Shown here piece by piece: positions 44,023 through 52,414 of a stretch of DNA of 64,000 nucleotides (the stretch's first letter is position 1; each line of letters starts with the position of its first letter). Location of the stretch: contig NZ_JAAUVN010000001.1 of NCBI RefSeq assembly GCF_012030425.1, positions 992,001-1,056,000 of the forward strand, in the 5' to 3' direction. The notes under the pieces were generated by a model. That model was not told where the DNA came from, searched no databases, and saw only the letters and a list, made by a program, of their open reading frames with translations. The DNA comes from Sphingobacterium sp. B16(2022). GTDB taxonomy: Bacteria > Bacteroidota > Bacteroidia > Sphingobacteriales > Sphingobacteriaceae. The position numbers and the translations under genes are program-made.

Positions 44023-44379
44023 ATGAAAAAAAAGGTTGTGCTTATTCAGGATGATGAAGATATCCTTGAAATCATGGATGAAGTTTTGACAGATGAAGGC
44101 TTTGATGTTACTTCATCATTAACAACCGAACCCATTGAAAATATCGACAAGATCGAACCTGATGTTGTGGTAGTAGATGAGCATATTCGGGGAGGGAAGA
44201 AAGGTACGAAAGTGATAGAAGAGTTGAAAAGTGATCCAGAAACAGAGGATTTATCGGCCGTGCTTACTTCAACATCATATGATTTGCCTCAAACAGCAAA
44301 AGATTGTAAAGCTGATGACTATATCGAAAAACCGTTTGATCTGGATCATATGGTTGATGTTGTCAAAAATAATTCTTAA
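44023..44379 (+). CDS. Single-domain response regulator (CheY-like receiver)
   Basis: A 118-residue receiver domain with no output domain. The acidic pocket is Asp10-Asp11 (VLIQDDEDILEI), the phosphoacceptor is Asp52 (VVVVDEHIRGG), the signalling Thr/Ser is near residue 82 (VLTSTSYDL) and the conserved Lys is Lys103 (YIEKPFDL). All key residues are present, so it should be phosphorylatable. No histidine kinase is encoded nearby, so its partner must be elsewhere. Followed by a strong terminator about 110 bases on. Confidence 0.92.
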   Translation: MKKKVVLIQDDEDILEIMDEVLTDEGFDVTSSLTTEPIENIDKIEPDVVVVDEHIRGGKKGTKVIEELKSDPETEDLSAVLTSTSYDLPQTAKDCKADDYIEKPFDLDHMVDVVKNNS

Positions 44380-44491
44380 CGGCGGAAAATTTAAAGTTTG
44401 TTCCTGACATGATTTTATATACAACCGATTTGAACGTTTTATGTAAACATATTAATCTGTTGAGATTTAAATAAGTTCAAATGGCTTATGC

Positions 44492-44528
44492 TAGAAAAAG
44501 GAGATACAAATAGTATCTCCTTTTTCTA
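44492..44528 (+). terminator. Rho-independent terminator
   Basis: A 16-bp perfect stem (44492-44507 with 44513-44528, core AAAAAGGAGATAC) with a 5-base loop; its 3' arm is itself T-rich (CTCCTTTTTCTA). It ends the response-regulator transcript. Confidence 0.8.
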
Positions 44529-44740
44529 TTTCAGAGGTATACTCCAAACTGAAAGATTTTTATCATTTTTCCATCAAAATAACTTTCTTTATTCTTATTT
44601 CTTTAATCGTGTCTTGTTACTAAGCTGGTGGACGTTAGGTAAAACTGTACTGCTAATAAATGGGCAAGGGATGCGATTTTAAAATCTATATAAACCTTTT
44701 ACGTTTATTTAATAATATAAGTTCATCGAATTTTAGTAAA

Positions 44741-44917
44741 TCATTTTACGATCTGAAAGTACAATACAATAAGGGAAAAGAGAGAATTTCCTATGTGACC
44801 AAGTTGTGCTCTTAATGATTGTATTGCTCTTTGGTGTAGCTTATAAGTACCTTTTACTGAAATTTCCAAAATTTCGGCAATTTCTTCAAATGAAAGCTTT
44901 CTACAGATCAAAACCAT
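44741..44917 (-). pseudogene. ECF sigma-factor fragment (region 4 only)
   Basis: A minus-strand frame of 58 residues reads VLICRKLSFEEIAEILEISV and then KGTYKLHQRAIQSLRAQLG, which is the region-4 helix-turn-helix of Bacteroidota SusCD-type ECF sigma factors. Region 2 and everything before it are missing. The fragment ends exactly where a SusD-family C-terminal fragment begins on the other strand, so a deletion or rearrangement appears to have joined the two gene tails head to head. Too short to be functional. Confidence 0.75.
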
Positions 44918-45263
44918 GATTGATCAGATTAGAAAGAGGGCAGGCCTATCTTTATTGAGCAATAGTGATTTGTCAGATCAGGCTGTTATGCGTAAATTGA
45001 TTCGGGAAGAAAGACGGCATGAGTTTGTTGCAGAACATAAGCGATATTTTGACATATTGCGCTGGAAAATTGCGGAAGATGTACTGAATAAAAATGCAGA
45101 AGGTATCAACAGTAATCAGAATGATCTGATCGGTGACTGGACTAAACCGAGATTTCTTGCCCAAAACCGAAAATTTGAAAAGAGTAAACATTACCTATGG
45201 CCAGTGCCACAGAGTTCAATTGACAAAAATAAAAACCTACTGCCTCAGAACCCAGGATGGTAA
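44916..45263 (+). pseudogene. SusD/RagB C-terminal fragment
   Basis: The last 115 residues of a SusD-family protein: MIDQIRKRAGLSLLSN, then KLIREERRHEFVAEHKRYFD followed by ILRWK, then HYLWPVPQSSIDKNKNLLPQ and NPGW, the family's standard ending. The N-terminal signal peptide and roughly 400 residues of the usual 500 are missing, and no SusC gene precedes it. It directly abuts a sigma-factor fragment and is followed 23 bases later by an intact GH116 gene, so it marks a decayed polysaccharide-utilisation locus whose enzyme survived. Confidence 0.85.
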
Positions 45264-45286
45264 TAAGGCATGATAAACCGTACATA

Positions 45287-47998
45287 ATGAACAGAAGAAA
45301 TTTTTTAAGGAATTCAAGTTTAATCAGCTTGGGTGTTTTGGTAACTCAGTTTCCGGCATGGTCCCGCAGCATTTTTGCATGGGAACAACCCATTCATAAT
45401 ATTGAAGCCGATAAGGCTATAGATCCCCAATGGCTAGCTTCACTATATGAGCGTGGAGAAAAAATCAAGTACTTTAAAAGTAAAAATGAGCTCAAATATA
45501 TTGGTATGCCTATTGGAGGACTTCATACTGGTACCGTGTATATCGGGGGGGACGGCCGGTTGTGGCTGTGGCAGATTTACAACGAATCTTACGATGGTAT
45601 GAAGGAAGGTGTAGAACCGAAAATAGTGCTATGGAACAACGGTAAAGAACAGGTTAGGATTCGTCCAAGAGATGGTTCTGCTTATATTGAGCCGGCTATT
45701 GCAGATAATCTACGCATACTGGAACAGGGATTTGCAATCTCTGTGTATTATAAGGGTCAGCAGTTGATAAAAGAGCTCCGCGAAAACCATTGGGACGAAA
45801 TTGTATTTGAACCCTCGTACCCGACGTGTACAGTAACTTACAGTAGTGCTGATTTTCCGGCTGATGTAAAGCTTACGGCTTATTCTCCTTTTATTCCGTT
45901 GGATATCGAAAATTCTTCACTGCCTATGACTACGCTGCATGTTGAAGTCGTTAATAAAACTGATCAACCATTGGATGTACTGATTAGTGGCTGGCTAGAA
46001 AATGGGGTTCATAAGAATAGAAAAGACTTTTCATCGGTCCGTAAAGTGTCGGTTTCGAAAAATCTTATTGATGGGAAAGCGTTATTTTTCGAATGTCAAC
46101 AGGTTCCGGAGAAAGATCTTATAGCCAGTGATTATGGCTCTATGGCCATATCCTGCCAGCACAGTGATGCGATTGCTGTAGCGCAAATTAAAGAATGGCC
46201 TATAAACCCTGCTGATCTAATCAGTGAAGCAGGGGCTAGCAATATCGGTTTTAATGAGTTGCAGGTGGGGAGTCTTACTGTTAAAAGAAAGATACCTGCT
46301 TCTACAAAGATTAAAATCTCTTATGCGATAAGTTGGCATTTTAACAATGTTCATCCTAAGCTGAAGGAAAGAATTAAAGATGCTCAAAACGGTTATTGGT
46401 ACGGAACAAAGTTTAGTAATGCTTATCATGTACTGGAGTATTATAATCAGGAGAGAAATAAACTGGACGAAAACACATTATTATGGGCTGATACGTGGAA
46501 TGACTCGACGCTTCCGTACTGGTTCCTGGATCGCACTTTTGTTAATATCGGAACTTTGGCTACAGCCAATACGTATCGGTTCGCAACGGGCCGTTTTTGG
46601 GGCTGGGAAGGTATCGGTGCTTGTGCAGGAACCTGCACACACGTCTGGCAGTACGGACAGGCCATGGGACGTATATTTCCTGAGCTGGAGCGTAATCTGC
46701 GTGAGATCACGGATCTTGACATTGCCTTTAAACCAGAGACTGGGGCGATTATTTTTAGAGCCGAATATGAAAGCCGTCCTGCTATAGATGGGCAGGCAGG
46801 TGTTGTACTTCGTTTTTACCGGGATCATCAGATGTCTAGCGACAATGTTTTTTTGAAGAGAAATTGGGCTAATTTAAAAAAAGCGATCCAGTTTATCATT
46901 GATCAAGACAAGAACGGCGACGGTATGACCGATACACCTATGGAAAATACGCTCGATGCGGTTTGGGAAGGTGAGATATCATGGATTGTAGGTCTTTGTT
47001 TGGCTGCTGTACAAGCTGGAGGGGCAATGGCTACGGAAATCGGAGACAGGAGTTTTGCAAAATTGTGCTACGATTATGTCAAGAAAGGCTCCGTGAATAT
47101 GGATAAAGAACTCTTTAATGGTGATTATTATATTCATCGTCCCAATACAGAATCTGGCCGTAAAAATCTGGGTTCTTACAACACTTGCCATATTGATCAG
47201 GTGTATGGACAGGCATGGACTTTTCAATTGGGGATGCCCCGTATCAATGATCAAAAACAGACATTGGCGGCTTTACGTGCTTTATGGAAGTACAACTTTA
47301 CAATGGATGTAGGTCCTTATATCAAAACGCATTTGAATGGTCGTCCCTATGCTCTAGCCGGAGAGGGAGGGATGGTGATGAATACCAACCCTAAAAATGA
47401 AGCGAAAGCTTATGGCGAAAATGAAACCTGGCAATTGGGTTATTTTCATGAATGTATGAGCGGATTTGAACATCAGGTAGCCGCGCATATGATGGCAGAA
47501 GGTATGGTGGAGGAGAGCTTAGTTTTGACCCGGGTCATTCATGACCGTTACCATGCTGCAAAGCGGAATCCATTTAATGAAATAGAATGTAGTGATCATT
47601 ATGCCCGTGCCATGGCAAGCTATGGTACATTTGTGAATGCTTGTGGATATGCGTATCATGGTCCTAATAAATACTTGGCTTTTGCACCGAAGGTATTGGC
47701 AGAAAAGTTTAAATGCCCTTTCACAACAGCAGAAGCATGGGGAAGTTATGAACAGATTCAACAAAATACTGAACAGACAAGTCAGCTGTCTGTCGCTTAT
47801 GGAAATTTACAGTTGCAGAAGTTTTCGATAGGTAAGGTCAGAAATGAGCCTGTGCAAAAGGATCGACTAAAAGCAGTTCTAAATAATAAACCCCTAAAAT
47901 TGTCGAGAGTAGAGGATGCTTCGGATAAATTAACGGTAACATTTCAGAAGGAACTGCAACTGAACAAGGGGGATTTACTTCAGATTAGCTGGTCATGA
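45287..47998 (+). CDS. GH116-family glycosidase (GBA2-like, beta-glucosidase/glucosylceramidase type)
   Basis: A 903-residue exported enzyme. N-terminus MNRRNFLRNSSLISLGVLV carries a twin-arginine-like signal. The N-terminal beta domain begins YIGMPIGGLHTGTVYIGGDG (GBA2_N), and the (alpha/alpha)6 catalytic domain follows with TLDAVWEGEISWIVGLCLAA (nucleophile region) and CHIDQVYGQAWTFQLG (acid/base region, D-Q-x-x-G-Q). GH116 members cleave beta-glucosides, beta-xylosides or N-acetylglucosaminides. ATG 45287 begins the Tat signal; the ATG at 45257 is out of place. Its PUL partners are only fragments upstream; an RbsD/FucU-like lipoprotein overlaps its end by 4 bases. Confidence 0.88.
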   Translation: MNRRNFLRNSSLISLGVLVTQFPAWSRSIFAWEQPIHNIEADKAIDPQWLASLYERGEKIKYFKSKNELKYIGMPIGGLHTGTVYIGGDGRLWLWQIYNESYDGMKEGVEPKIVLWNNGKEQVRIRPRDGSAYIEPAIADNLRILEQGFAISVYYKGQQLIKELRENHWDEIVFEPSYPTCTVTYSSADFPADVKLTAYSPFIPLDIENSSLPMTTLHVEVVNKTDQPLDVLISGWLENGVHKNRKDFSSVRKVSVSKNLIDGKALFFECQQVPEKDLIASDYGSMAISCQHSDAIAVAQIKEWPINPADLISEAGASNIGFNELQVGSLTVKRKIPASTKIKISYAISWHFNNVHPKLKERIKDAQNGYWYGTKFSNAYHVLEYYNQERNKLDENTLLWADTWNDSTLPYWFLDRTFVNIGTLATANTYRFATGRFWGWEGIGACAGTCTHVWQYGQAMGRIFPELERNLREITDLDIAFKPETGAIIFRAEYESRPAIDGQAGVVLRFYRDHQMSSDNVFLKRNWANLKKAIQFIIDQDKNGDGMTDTPMENTLDAVWEGEISWIVGLCLAAVQAGGAMATEIGDRSFAKLCYDYVKKGSVNMDKELFNGDYYIHRPNTESGRKNLGSYNTCHIDQVYGQAWTFQLGMPRINDQKQTLAALRALWKYNFTMDVGPYIKTHLNGRPYALAGEGGMVMNTNPKNEAKAYGENETWQLGYFHECMSGFEHQVAAHMMAEGMVEESLVLTRVIHDRYHAAKRNPFNEIECSDHYARAMASYGTFVNACGYAYHGPNKYLAFAPKVLAEKFKCPFTTAEAWGSYEQIQQNTEQTSQLSVAYGNLQLQKFSIGKVRNEPVQKDRLKAVLNNKPLKLSRVEDASDKLTVTFQKELQLNKGDLLQISWS

Positions 47999-48561
47999 TA
48001 AGAAGATTGAGAACTATAATGGTATTGCTGCTGATACTTTCTTTAGTCGCTTGTCAACCCGCCAATGTTCAGCAAAAGGGAAGCGTAAACAATAAGGATT
48101 GGCAACAAAGGTTGGAAGAGCAGCTGCCTTTGTTGGGACATCGGAACTGGATTTTGATTGTTGATAAGGCCTACCCAGCACCTCATAATTCGGATATTGT
48201 GATGATCAATACGGGAGCAGAAATGATGGATGTGCTGCGCGAAATGGACAGTATATTTCAGGTGCAGGCTCATATCAAACCGATTATTTATCAGGATGCA
48301 GAACTCAATTATCTGGATGAGGGTTTAGTAAAAGGTGTAGATAAGTATAAAAAGGAGGTTAAAGCCCTCTGGAGTAAATATACTGTTCAGGATATTTCAC
48401 ACGAAGCGATATTCAAAAAAATAGATGAGGCATCAAAACTGTTTAAAGTGATTGTTCTTAAGACGGAATCATTACAACCTTACACCTCGGTATTTATAGA
48501 GCTTGACTGTGGCTACTGGGATGCTAAACGGGAGGACTCATTAAGGTCACGTATTCGCTAA
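47995..48561 (+). CDS. RbsD/FucU-like lipoprotein
   Basis: A 188-residue lipoprotein (signal ends LSLVAC). After a short linker, LLGHRNWILIVDKAYPAP matches the start of the RbsD/FucU fold (G-H-x-x-x-I-x-x-x-D-A-x-x-P-A), followed by GAEMMDVLREMDSIFQV, IIYQDAELNYLDE and the late strand LKTESLQPYTSVFIELDCGY. RbsD and FucU are cytoplasmic mutarotases of ribose or fucose; a lipid-anchored, periplasmic version is unusual. It overlaps the GH116 gene by 4 bases, so it may process the sugar that enzyme releases. The fold assignment is by motif only. Confidence 0.6.
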   Translation: MIRRLRTIMVLLLILSLVACQPANVQQKGSVNNKDWQQRLEEQLPLLGHRNWILIVDKAYPAPHNSDIVMINTGAEMMDVLREMDSIFQVQAHIKPIIYQDAELNYLDEGLVKGVDKYKKEVKALWSKYTVQDISHEAIFKKIDEASKLFKVIVLKTESLQPYTSVFIELDCGYWDAKREDSLRSRIR

Positions 48562-48603
48562 ATATTTAAGTTTTTTTTTGTCTATTAATAATTCTAAAGA
48601 CTT

Positions 48604-48629
48604 TGTAGCGTCCTAGAATAGGTTGACAT
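48604..48629. repeat. IS3-element terminal inverted repeat (orfB side)
   Basis: TGTAGCGTCCTAGAATAGGT followed by TGACAT; pairs with the inverted repeat at 49897-49922. Confidence 0.8.
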
Positions 48630-48664
48630 ATAAATTTAACGATAATTATCCTTACTTGACTATT

Positions 48665-49537
48665 TCAAGTAAGGATTTTTTGTTTATGTACTTGACTAGG
48701 TGTTTTATATTTTAATGCAGTATGTGGTCTTCTATTATTATATAATTTCACTGATTGCCTAATCATGGTGTTTGCTTGTTTTATGTTTTTAGGCCTGCTA
48801 ATCATAAACTCATTTTTCAATATACCATTTATCCTCTCAGCAAGAGCATTTTGATAACAATCATGACCATCAGTCATGGAGCAAGTAATGTTGTTTTTAC
48901 GATGTATTTCTTGATATTGCATTGAACAATATTGTAATCCTCTATCCGAATGATGTATCAAAGGAAGATGGCTTGTTCTTGATTTAATAGCCATTTTTAA
49001 TGCTTTAGCGACACCATCAGTGCTTAAATCATGATGTAAATGAAATCCTAGAATTTTTCTAGACCAAGCATCCGTTACTAAACTTAAATAGGCAGTTTTT
49101 TCCTTAGTTTGAATATAAGTGATGTCAGAAACCCATATTTCTTCTGCTCTGACAGCTTTTTTCTCTTTTAGAAGATTGGGGTACTTATGCAACCAATGTT
49201 TTGAATTGGTTGTTTTGATATAACTTCTTGCGGGCTTTATTAATAAATGTTCCGAACGTAAGAAATTGAACAGCGCATCTCTGCCTATTTTGATGTGAAG
49301 CGTATTAAATCGTTCTTTCAACATAAAGTACAGCTTACGCGTTCCTAAACGGGGAAGGTACATCCGTTCTTTCAGAATTTCCTGCTTAATTTGTTTCAGC
49401 TCTAATAACCGGGAATGGATACGGTTTAATTTTTGGTGGTAACCTTGCCGACTAATCCCAAACAGTTTACAGACTTTGGAAAGGCTTATTAATCCTTTTT
49501 CTCGAAGCCTTTCGACTGTTTGGGTAAAAACTTTTTT
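48665..49537 (-). CDS. IS3-family transposase OrfB (DDE integrase domain)
   Basis: Catalytic subunit of the IS3 transposase. Visible blocks: LISLSKVCKLFGISRQGYHQ (start of OrfB), LGTRKLYFMLKERF (HTH_21), then the DDE core with Asp in WVSDITYIQTK, Asp in LIHHSDRGLQYCS and Glu in NALAERINGILKNEF; all three are intact. An ATG-initiated version begins only at 49363, but the conserved frame is open back to the slippery site at 49531-49537 (AAAAAAG on the minus strand). OrfB is therefore probably made as an OrfAB fusion by -1 frameshifting. Confidence 0.9.
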   Translation of the reverse strand, partial: KKVFTQTVERLREKGLISLSKVCKLFGISRQGYHQKLNRIHSRLLELKQIKQEILKERMYLPRLGTRKLYFMLKERFNTLHIKIGRDALFNFLRSEHLLIKPARSYIKTTNSKHWLHKYPNLLKEKKAVRAEEIWVSDITYIQTKEKTAYLSLVTDAWSRKILGFHLHHDLSTDGVAKALKMAIKSRTSHLPLIHHSDRGLQYCSMQYQEIHRKNNITCSMTDGHDCYQNALAERINGILKNEFMISRPKNIKQANTMIRQSVKLYNNRRPHTALKYKTPSQVHKQKILT

Positions 49538-49881
49538 GGCACGATCATACCATATTCTTTTTCCATAATCTCAAGCATAGTTTTGTAAACTAGATTGCGA
49601 TCCTGTTTATCTTTCAAAGCCTTTTCTAACAACTTAATACGTTGTTTTGGACTAGGGTCAATATGCTTATTCATAGCGTGTTGCTTTGGTAAACTCCAGT
49701 CTAAGTTACCAAGTTTTCTTAACCAAACCAAAACCGTACTCCGTCCTTGGATACCATAACGAGATTGTGCTTGCTTGTAGGTGAGTTCGCCTTTTTCGAC
49801 TTGACAGACAACAGATAATTTAAAAGCTAGGCTATAATCTCGCTGACTCCGTCGTAAATTGTTCTTTAGTTCTTTTTTCAT
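49489..49881 (-). CDS. IS3-family transposase OrfA (HTH protein)
   Basis: A 130-residue DNA-binding subunit. The helix-turn-helix is around AFKLSVVCQVEKGELTYKQA and YGIQGRSTVLVWLRKLG; the C-terminal half is a leucine-zipper-like helix (KQRIKLLEKALKDKQDRNLV). This is the IS150-type OrfA. Its 3' end overlaps OrfB by about 49 bases, with the slippery AAAAAAG at 49537-49531 inside the overlap. Confidence 0.9.
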   Translation of the reverse strand: MKKELKNNLRRSQRDYSLAFKLSVVCQVEKGELTYKQAQSRYGIQGRSTVLVWLRKLGNLDWSLPKQHAMNKHIDPSPKQRIKLLEKALKDKQDRNLVYKTMLEIMEKEYGMIVPKKFLPKQSKGFEKKD

Positions 49882-49896
49882 AATAAGCTGAGTTAG

Positions 49897-49922
49897 ATGT
49901 CAACTTATTTCAGGACGGGACA
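49897..49922. repeat. IS3-element terminal inverted repeat (orfA side)
   Basis: On the minus strand it begins TGTCCCGTCCTGAAATAAGT and ends TGACAT, matching the repeat at 48604-48629 except at five positions. Confidence 0.8.
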
Positions 49923-49932
49923 ATACAAATAA

Positions 49933-49962
49933 AAAAGCCTCTTTCTACTGAAGGAGGCTTTT
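49933..49962. terminator. Bidirectional Rho-independent terminator beside the IS
   Basis: AAAAGCCTCTTTC pairs with GAAGGAGGCTTTT (one G-T pair) around TACT. The minus strand then reads TTTTTT, ending the gene at 50030-50701; on the plus strand it may have ended the GH116 operon before the IS inserted. Confidence 0.75.
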
Positions 49963-50029
49963 ATGTGCTCAACTGAACTTAATCTTATTAGGAAAAATGC
50001 AGTTCTTCATGAACCTGAGGATTTCGTGG

Positions 50030-50701
50030 TTACTGTTTCATTATTTTTATAGCTTCTTTTATCTCAGGTAAATCCGTATTGTACTTTTCTATATTCCATC
50101 CAGGTACATATTCTACCATGGGTGGAAGTCCCATAGCAGCTCTTCTTTTGTCAAGATTATTAATGTCCATAATTGGATAAATAAAATTTTTCTTAGTCTT
50201 TTTGTCGGTGAATCCCTGACTTCCGTACGGCTGTTCTTGGCCTTTTCGGACGGCAATTCTATCTTTTAAGATGGCCAAATTACTAGAAAAGGTTTTACCG
50301 TTCTTTTCAGCCTCCTCGACTATTGGTAGATACTTTTCCTGAATAGTTAAATTTGCATGCTGAATAACTAAAAATAGACCTTGACTGGCAAACATACCGA
50401 TGTCCTGTGGTCCCATCCAGCCATCATGGTCAAGTATTTTTGTAACTGTTATCAGATTGAGCGAATCGGCAATTCGAATATTATTGGATGCAATGGCTAA
50501 TTCATTTTTATCGGCACCATTTCTAGTAAGTTGTATATACTGTTTTCGATATTCTTGATCTTTAAAGAAGATCGAATCCAATTCCAATGTTACCTCTTTT
50601 TTGAATTTGGTGCTGTCAATGTTAAATGAAGTCACCTGTGCATATGAATTTGAAAACCCTAAAATGTAACTTGCTAAAAGTAATATTATTTTTTTGTCCA
50701 T
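50030..50701 (-). CDS. Exported DUF6624-family protein
   Basis: A 223-residue protein with a signal peptide (IILLLASYILGFSNSYAQ). DUF6624 features: KILDHDGWMGPQDIGMFASQ, LVIQHANLTIQEKYLPIVEE, then AILKDRIAVRKGQEQPYGSQ and a C-terminal RRAAMGLPPMVEY. The family is widespread in Bacteroidota and of unknown function; the conserved His/Gln/Gly-Tyr positions suggest an enzyme or peptide-binding fold. It neighbours other uncharacterised exported proteins. Confidence 0.82.
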   Translation of the reverse strand: MDKKIILLLASYILGFSNSYAQVTSFNIDSTKFKKEVTLELDSIFFKDQEYRKQYIQLTRNGADKNELAIASNNIRIADSLNLITVTKILDHDGWMGPQDIGMFASQGLFLVIQHANLTIQEKYLPIVEEAEKNGKTFSSNLAILKDRIAVRKGQEQPYGSQGFTDKKTKKNFIYPIMDINNLDKRRAAMGLPPMVEYVPGWNIEKYNTDLPEIKEAIKIMKQ

Positions 50702-50842
50702 ATATATGTTTATTTTAATTGATCAAATGAGCTTTTTACATTTATGTTGGGATGGTGATCGTTTCAATTTATGCATTTCTGTCAAAAATGATATTTTTAT
50801 TGATGATTTTTATGCCATAGGTCAATAGTTCGCAGTACTGAT

Positions 50843-51454
50843 TTAGGACTCAATCTGAAGTGCAAGTATTGTTTTTCCATTATTTGATCTGTAGACTAAA
50901 ATGCTGGAAAGAACTAAATCTGCTATATCATGCCCCCAAATTCCGTATTTACCATCTGTTTCATTTCGATTGTACATGGTCGTTCTTTTCTCTAATGGAA
51001 CCGTTTTCACCGTAGCACTATTTTCTTCTTCCTCATAGAGCATGTAATATTGTTTACTGATTGCATGTAATAATTGTTCTCTGGTAAAACCCTTTTCTGA
51101 TGTTATCGTGAACTTATATTCCTTGTTCAAGGGATAGTCTATAAGTATTTCTACTGAAGAGTTGTTCAGTACAATTTCATCCTTATTATGAAGATTGGCC
51201 ATGTCAGCATCGGGTTTTTCTAATTGTATCCAAGGAATGAAACCATCTTCATAATCATTTACATTATCTGTTTTTACTTGAAAATCAATCGTGTAAATCA
51301 GGTCTCCAAGTGTTGAATAATCTTTGTTTAATGATAACTGTTCTTTTTTCTCTATGATTTCTGCTGGATCTTTAGAGTTAATTGCATGATGTCCATGACA
51401 ACCAAAGAATACAAAAAGTGAAATAATATAGAGCAGGTTCTTATAGCTAAACAT
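50843..51454 (-). CDS. Hypothetical lipoprotein, 203 aa
   Basis: The signal peptide ends ISLFVFFGC. The mature part is acidic and mixed alpha/beta (EIVLNNSSVEILIDYPLNKE, then GFTREQLLHAISKQYYMLYE, then HDIADLVLSSILVYRSNNGK). I do not recognise a family. The GFTREQLLHAI-type helix with an adjacent acidic cluster (YEEEEN) recalls immunity-type proteins of Bacteroidota effector loci, but there is no toxin partner to support this. Confidence 0.6.
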   Translation of the reverse strand: MFSYKNLLYIISLFVFFGCHGHHAINSKDPAEIIEKKEQLSLNKDYSTLGDLIYTIDFQVKTDNVNDYEDGFIPWIQLEKPDADMANLHNKDEIVLNNSSVEILIDYPLNKEYKFTITSEKGFTREQLLHAISKQYYMLYEEEENSATVKTVPLEKRTTMYNRNETDGKYGIWGHDIADLVLSSILVYRSNNGKTILALQIES

Positions 51455-51663
51455 GTTATTTGATATATTTTAGGTATTATAAGCTATATAAATATAGGAA
51501 TTGATTTCTTTAAAAATCACAAGACCATGAAATTAAGTTTGTAATTGTAGGAGAATTAAAAGCAGTAGCTTGTCAATAGTTGTATTTAAAGTAAAGCGTT
51601 AACTTCAAAGTTTTCTCTTGAACAATATGGTGATTTTAATTGTTAATACTTTAAAGTATAATT

Positions 51664-52140
51664 ATGGAAGAAGATAAATTAAATATGGACACCCGTATTA
51701 TCGCTTATGATAAGCATTATGGGTTTGTTGAAAATCCGAATGATTTCAACTTTGAATATAATCCTCATCGTCTCATTGTCAAAAATTATGCTTTGAGAAA
51801 GAATGATAGAAAAGCGTATGAGAGTTATCTGACCACTTTTTTTCCGGAACTGGCCGCGATCGAATTAAAAAATTTTGATACAGAAGTTAATTACATCAGA
51901 CAATTTGACAATGAGGAGCTTGCTGCCTGGTTGGCTAGCAATGATATCCAAGTCGTAGAATCTGATATTAGTTGTTCAGATCCTGATGCAATCTTTAAAA
52001 TGGTTTATGTTCCAGAGTCTGAAAGCCCCACTTCATATGTTGTTAAGGAGGAGGACTTTATACTGAATAGAATATTGCCGGGAGACCTTATTAAAGAACC
52101 GAATAAAACATGGATCAACATTAAAAAACCTAAATTCTAA
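51664..52140 (+). CDS. Hypothetical protein, 158 aa
   Basis: A soluble acidic protein with no signal peptide. Segments DKHYGFVENPNDFNFEYNPH, then AWLASNDIQVVESDISCSDP and the ending GDLIKEPNKTWINIKKP suggest a compact alpha/beta fold. Not recognised. Other ATGs within the first residues (for example at 51685) are possible. It lies in the 50-54 kb stretch of uncharacterised genes. Confidence 0.5.
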   Translation: MEEDKLNMDTRIIAYDKHYGFVENPNDFNFEYNPHRLIVKNYALRKNDRKAYESYLTTFFPELAAIELKNFDTEVNYIRQFDNEELAAWLASNDIQVVESDISCSDPDAIFKMVYVPESESPTSYVVKEEDFILNRILPGDLIKEPNKTWINIKKPKF

Positions 52141-52414
52141 TTTAAGTTCTTGATTACATTATCATTTCTAATAAGAATATATTTGGACGGTAGGTGCGGA
52201 TCCTAATTTTCAAATATATTCTTTAGTATATCAGGTTGGTTTAGGGTGTTTTATTCTCTTTCTTTTAGATAAACATTAAATTGGTTTCTTTATTTTCAAT
52301 ACCACAATTGATAAATCTATTGCAACTTCAACCTAGCATTCCATGGTTGAAATAAGTCTTCTTTGGGAAATAGTATTATTATTACATTTGCGACTAATTA
52401 TCTATTATTAATTT

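Larger units (their letters stand above)
48604..49922 (-). mobile_element. Insertion sequence, IS3 family (IS150-like), intact
   Basis: A 1319-bp element transcribed on the minus strand. Terminal inverted repeats of 26 bases lie at 48604-48629 and 49897-49922, agreeing at 21 of 26 positions by eye (shared CGTCCT and GTTGACAT), with TGT...ACA ends. Two overlapping frames, orfA and orfB, are joined by a likely -1 frameshift. The DDE triad is complete. No clear target-site duplication flanks it, which suggests age or later rearrangement. It lies between the GH116/FucU-like operon and a hairpin that could be that operon's original terminator. Confidence 0.9.

Noticed and set aside
44488..44682. 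Open frame spanning the terminator after the response-regulator gene
   Set aside because: It overlaps a strong hairpin and has no family features.
48600..49926. 3-4-bp target duplication at the IS3 ends
   Set aside because: Flanking bases (CTT before 48604, ATA after 49922) do not match in any simple register.
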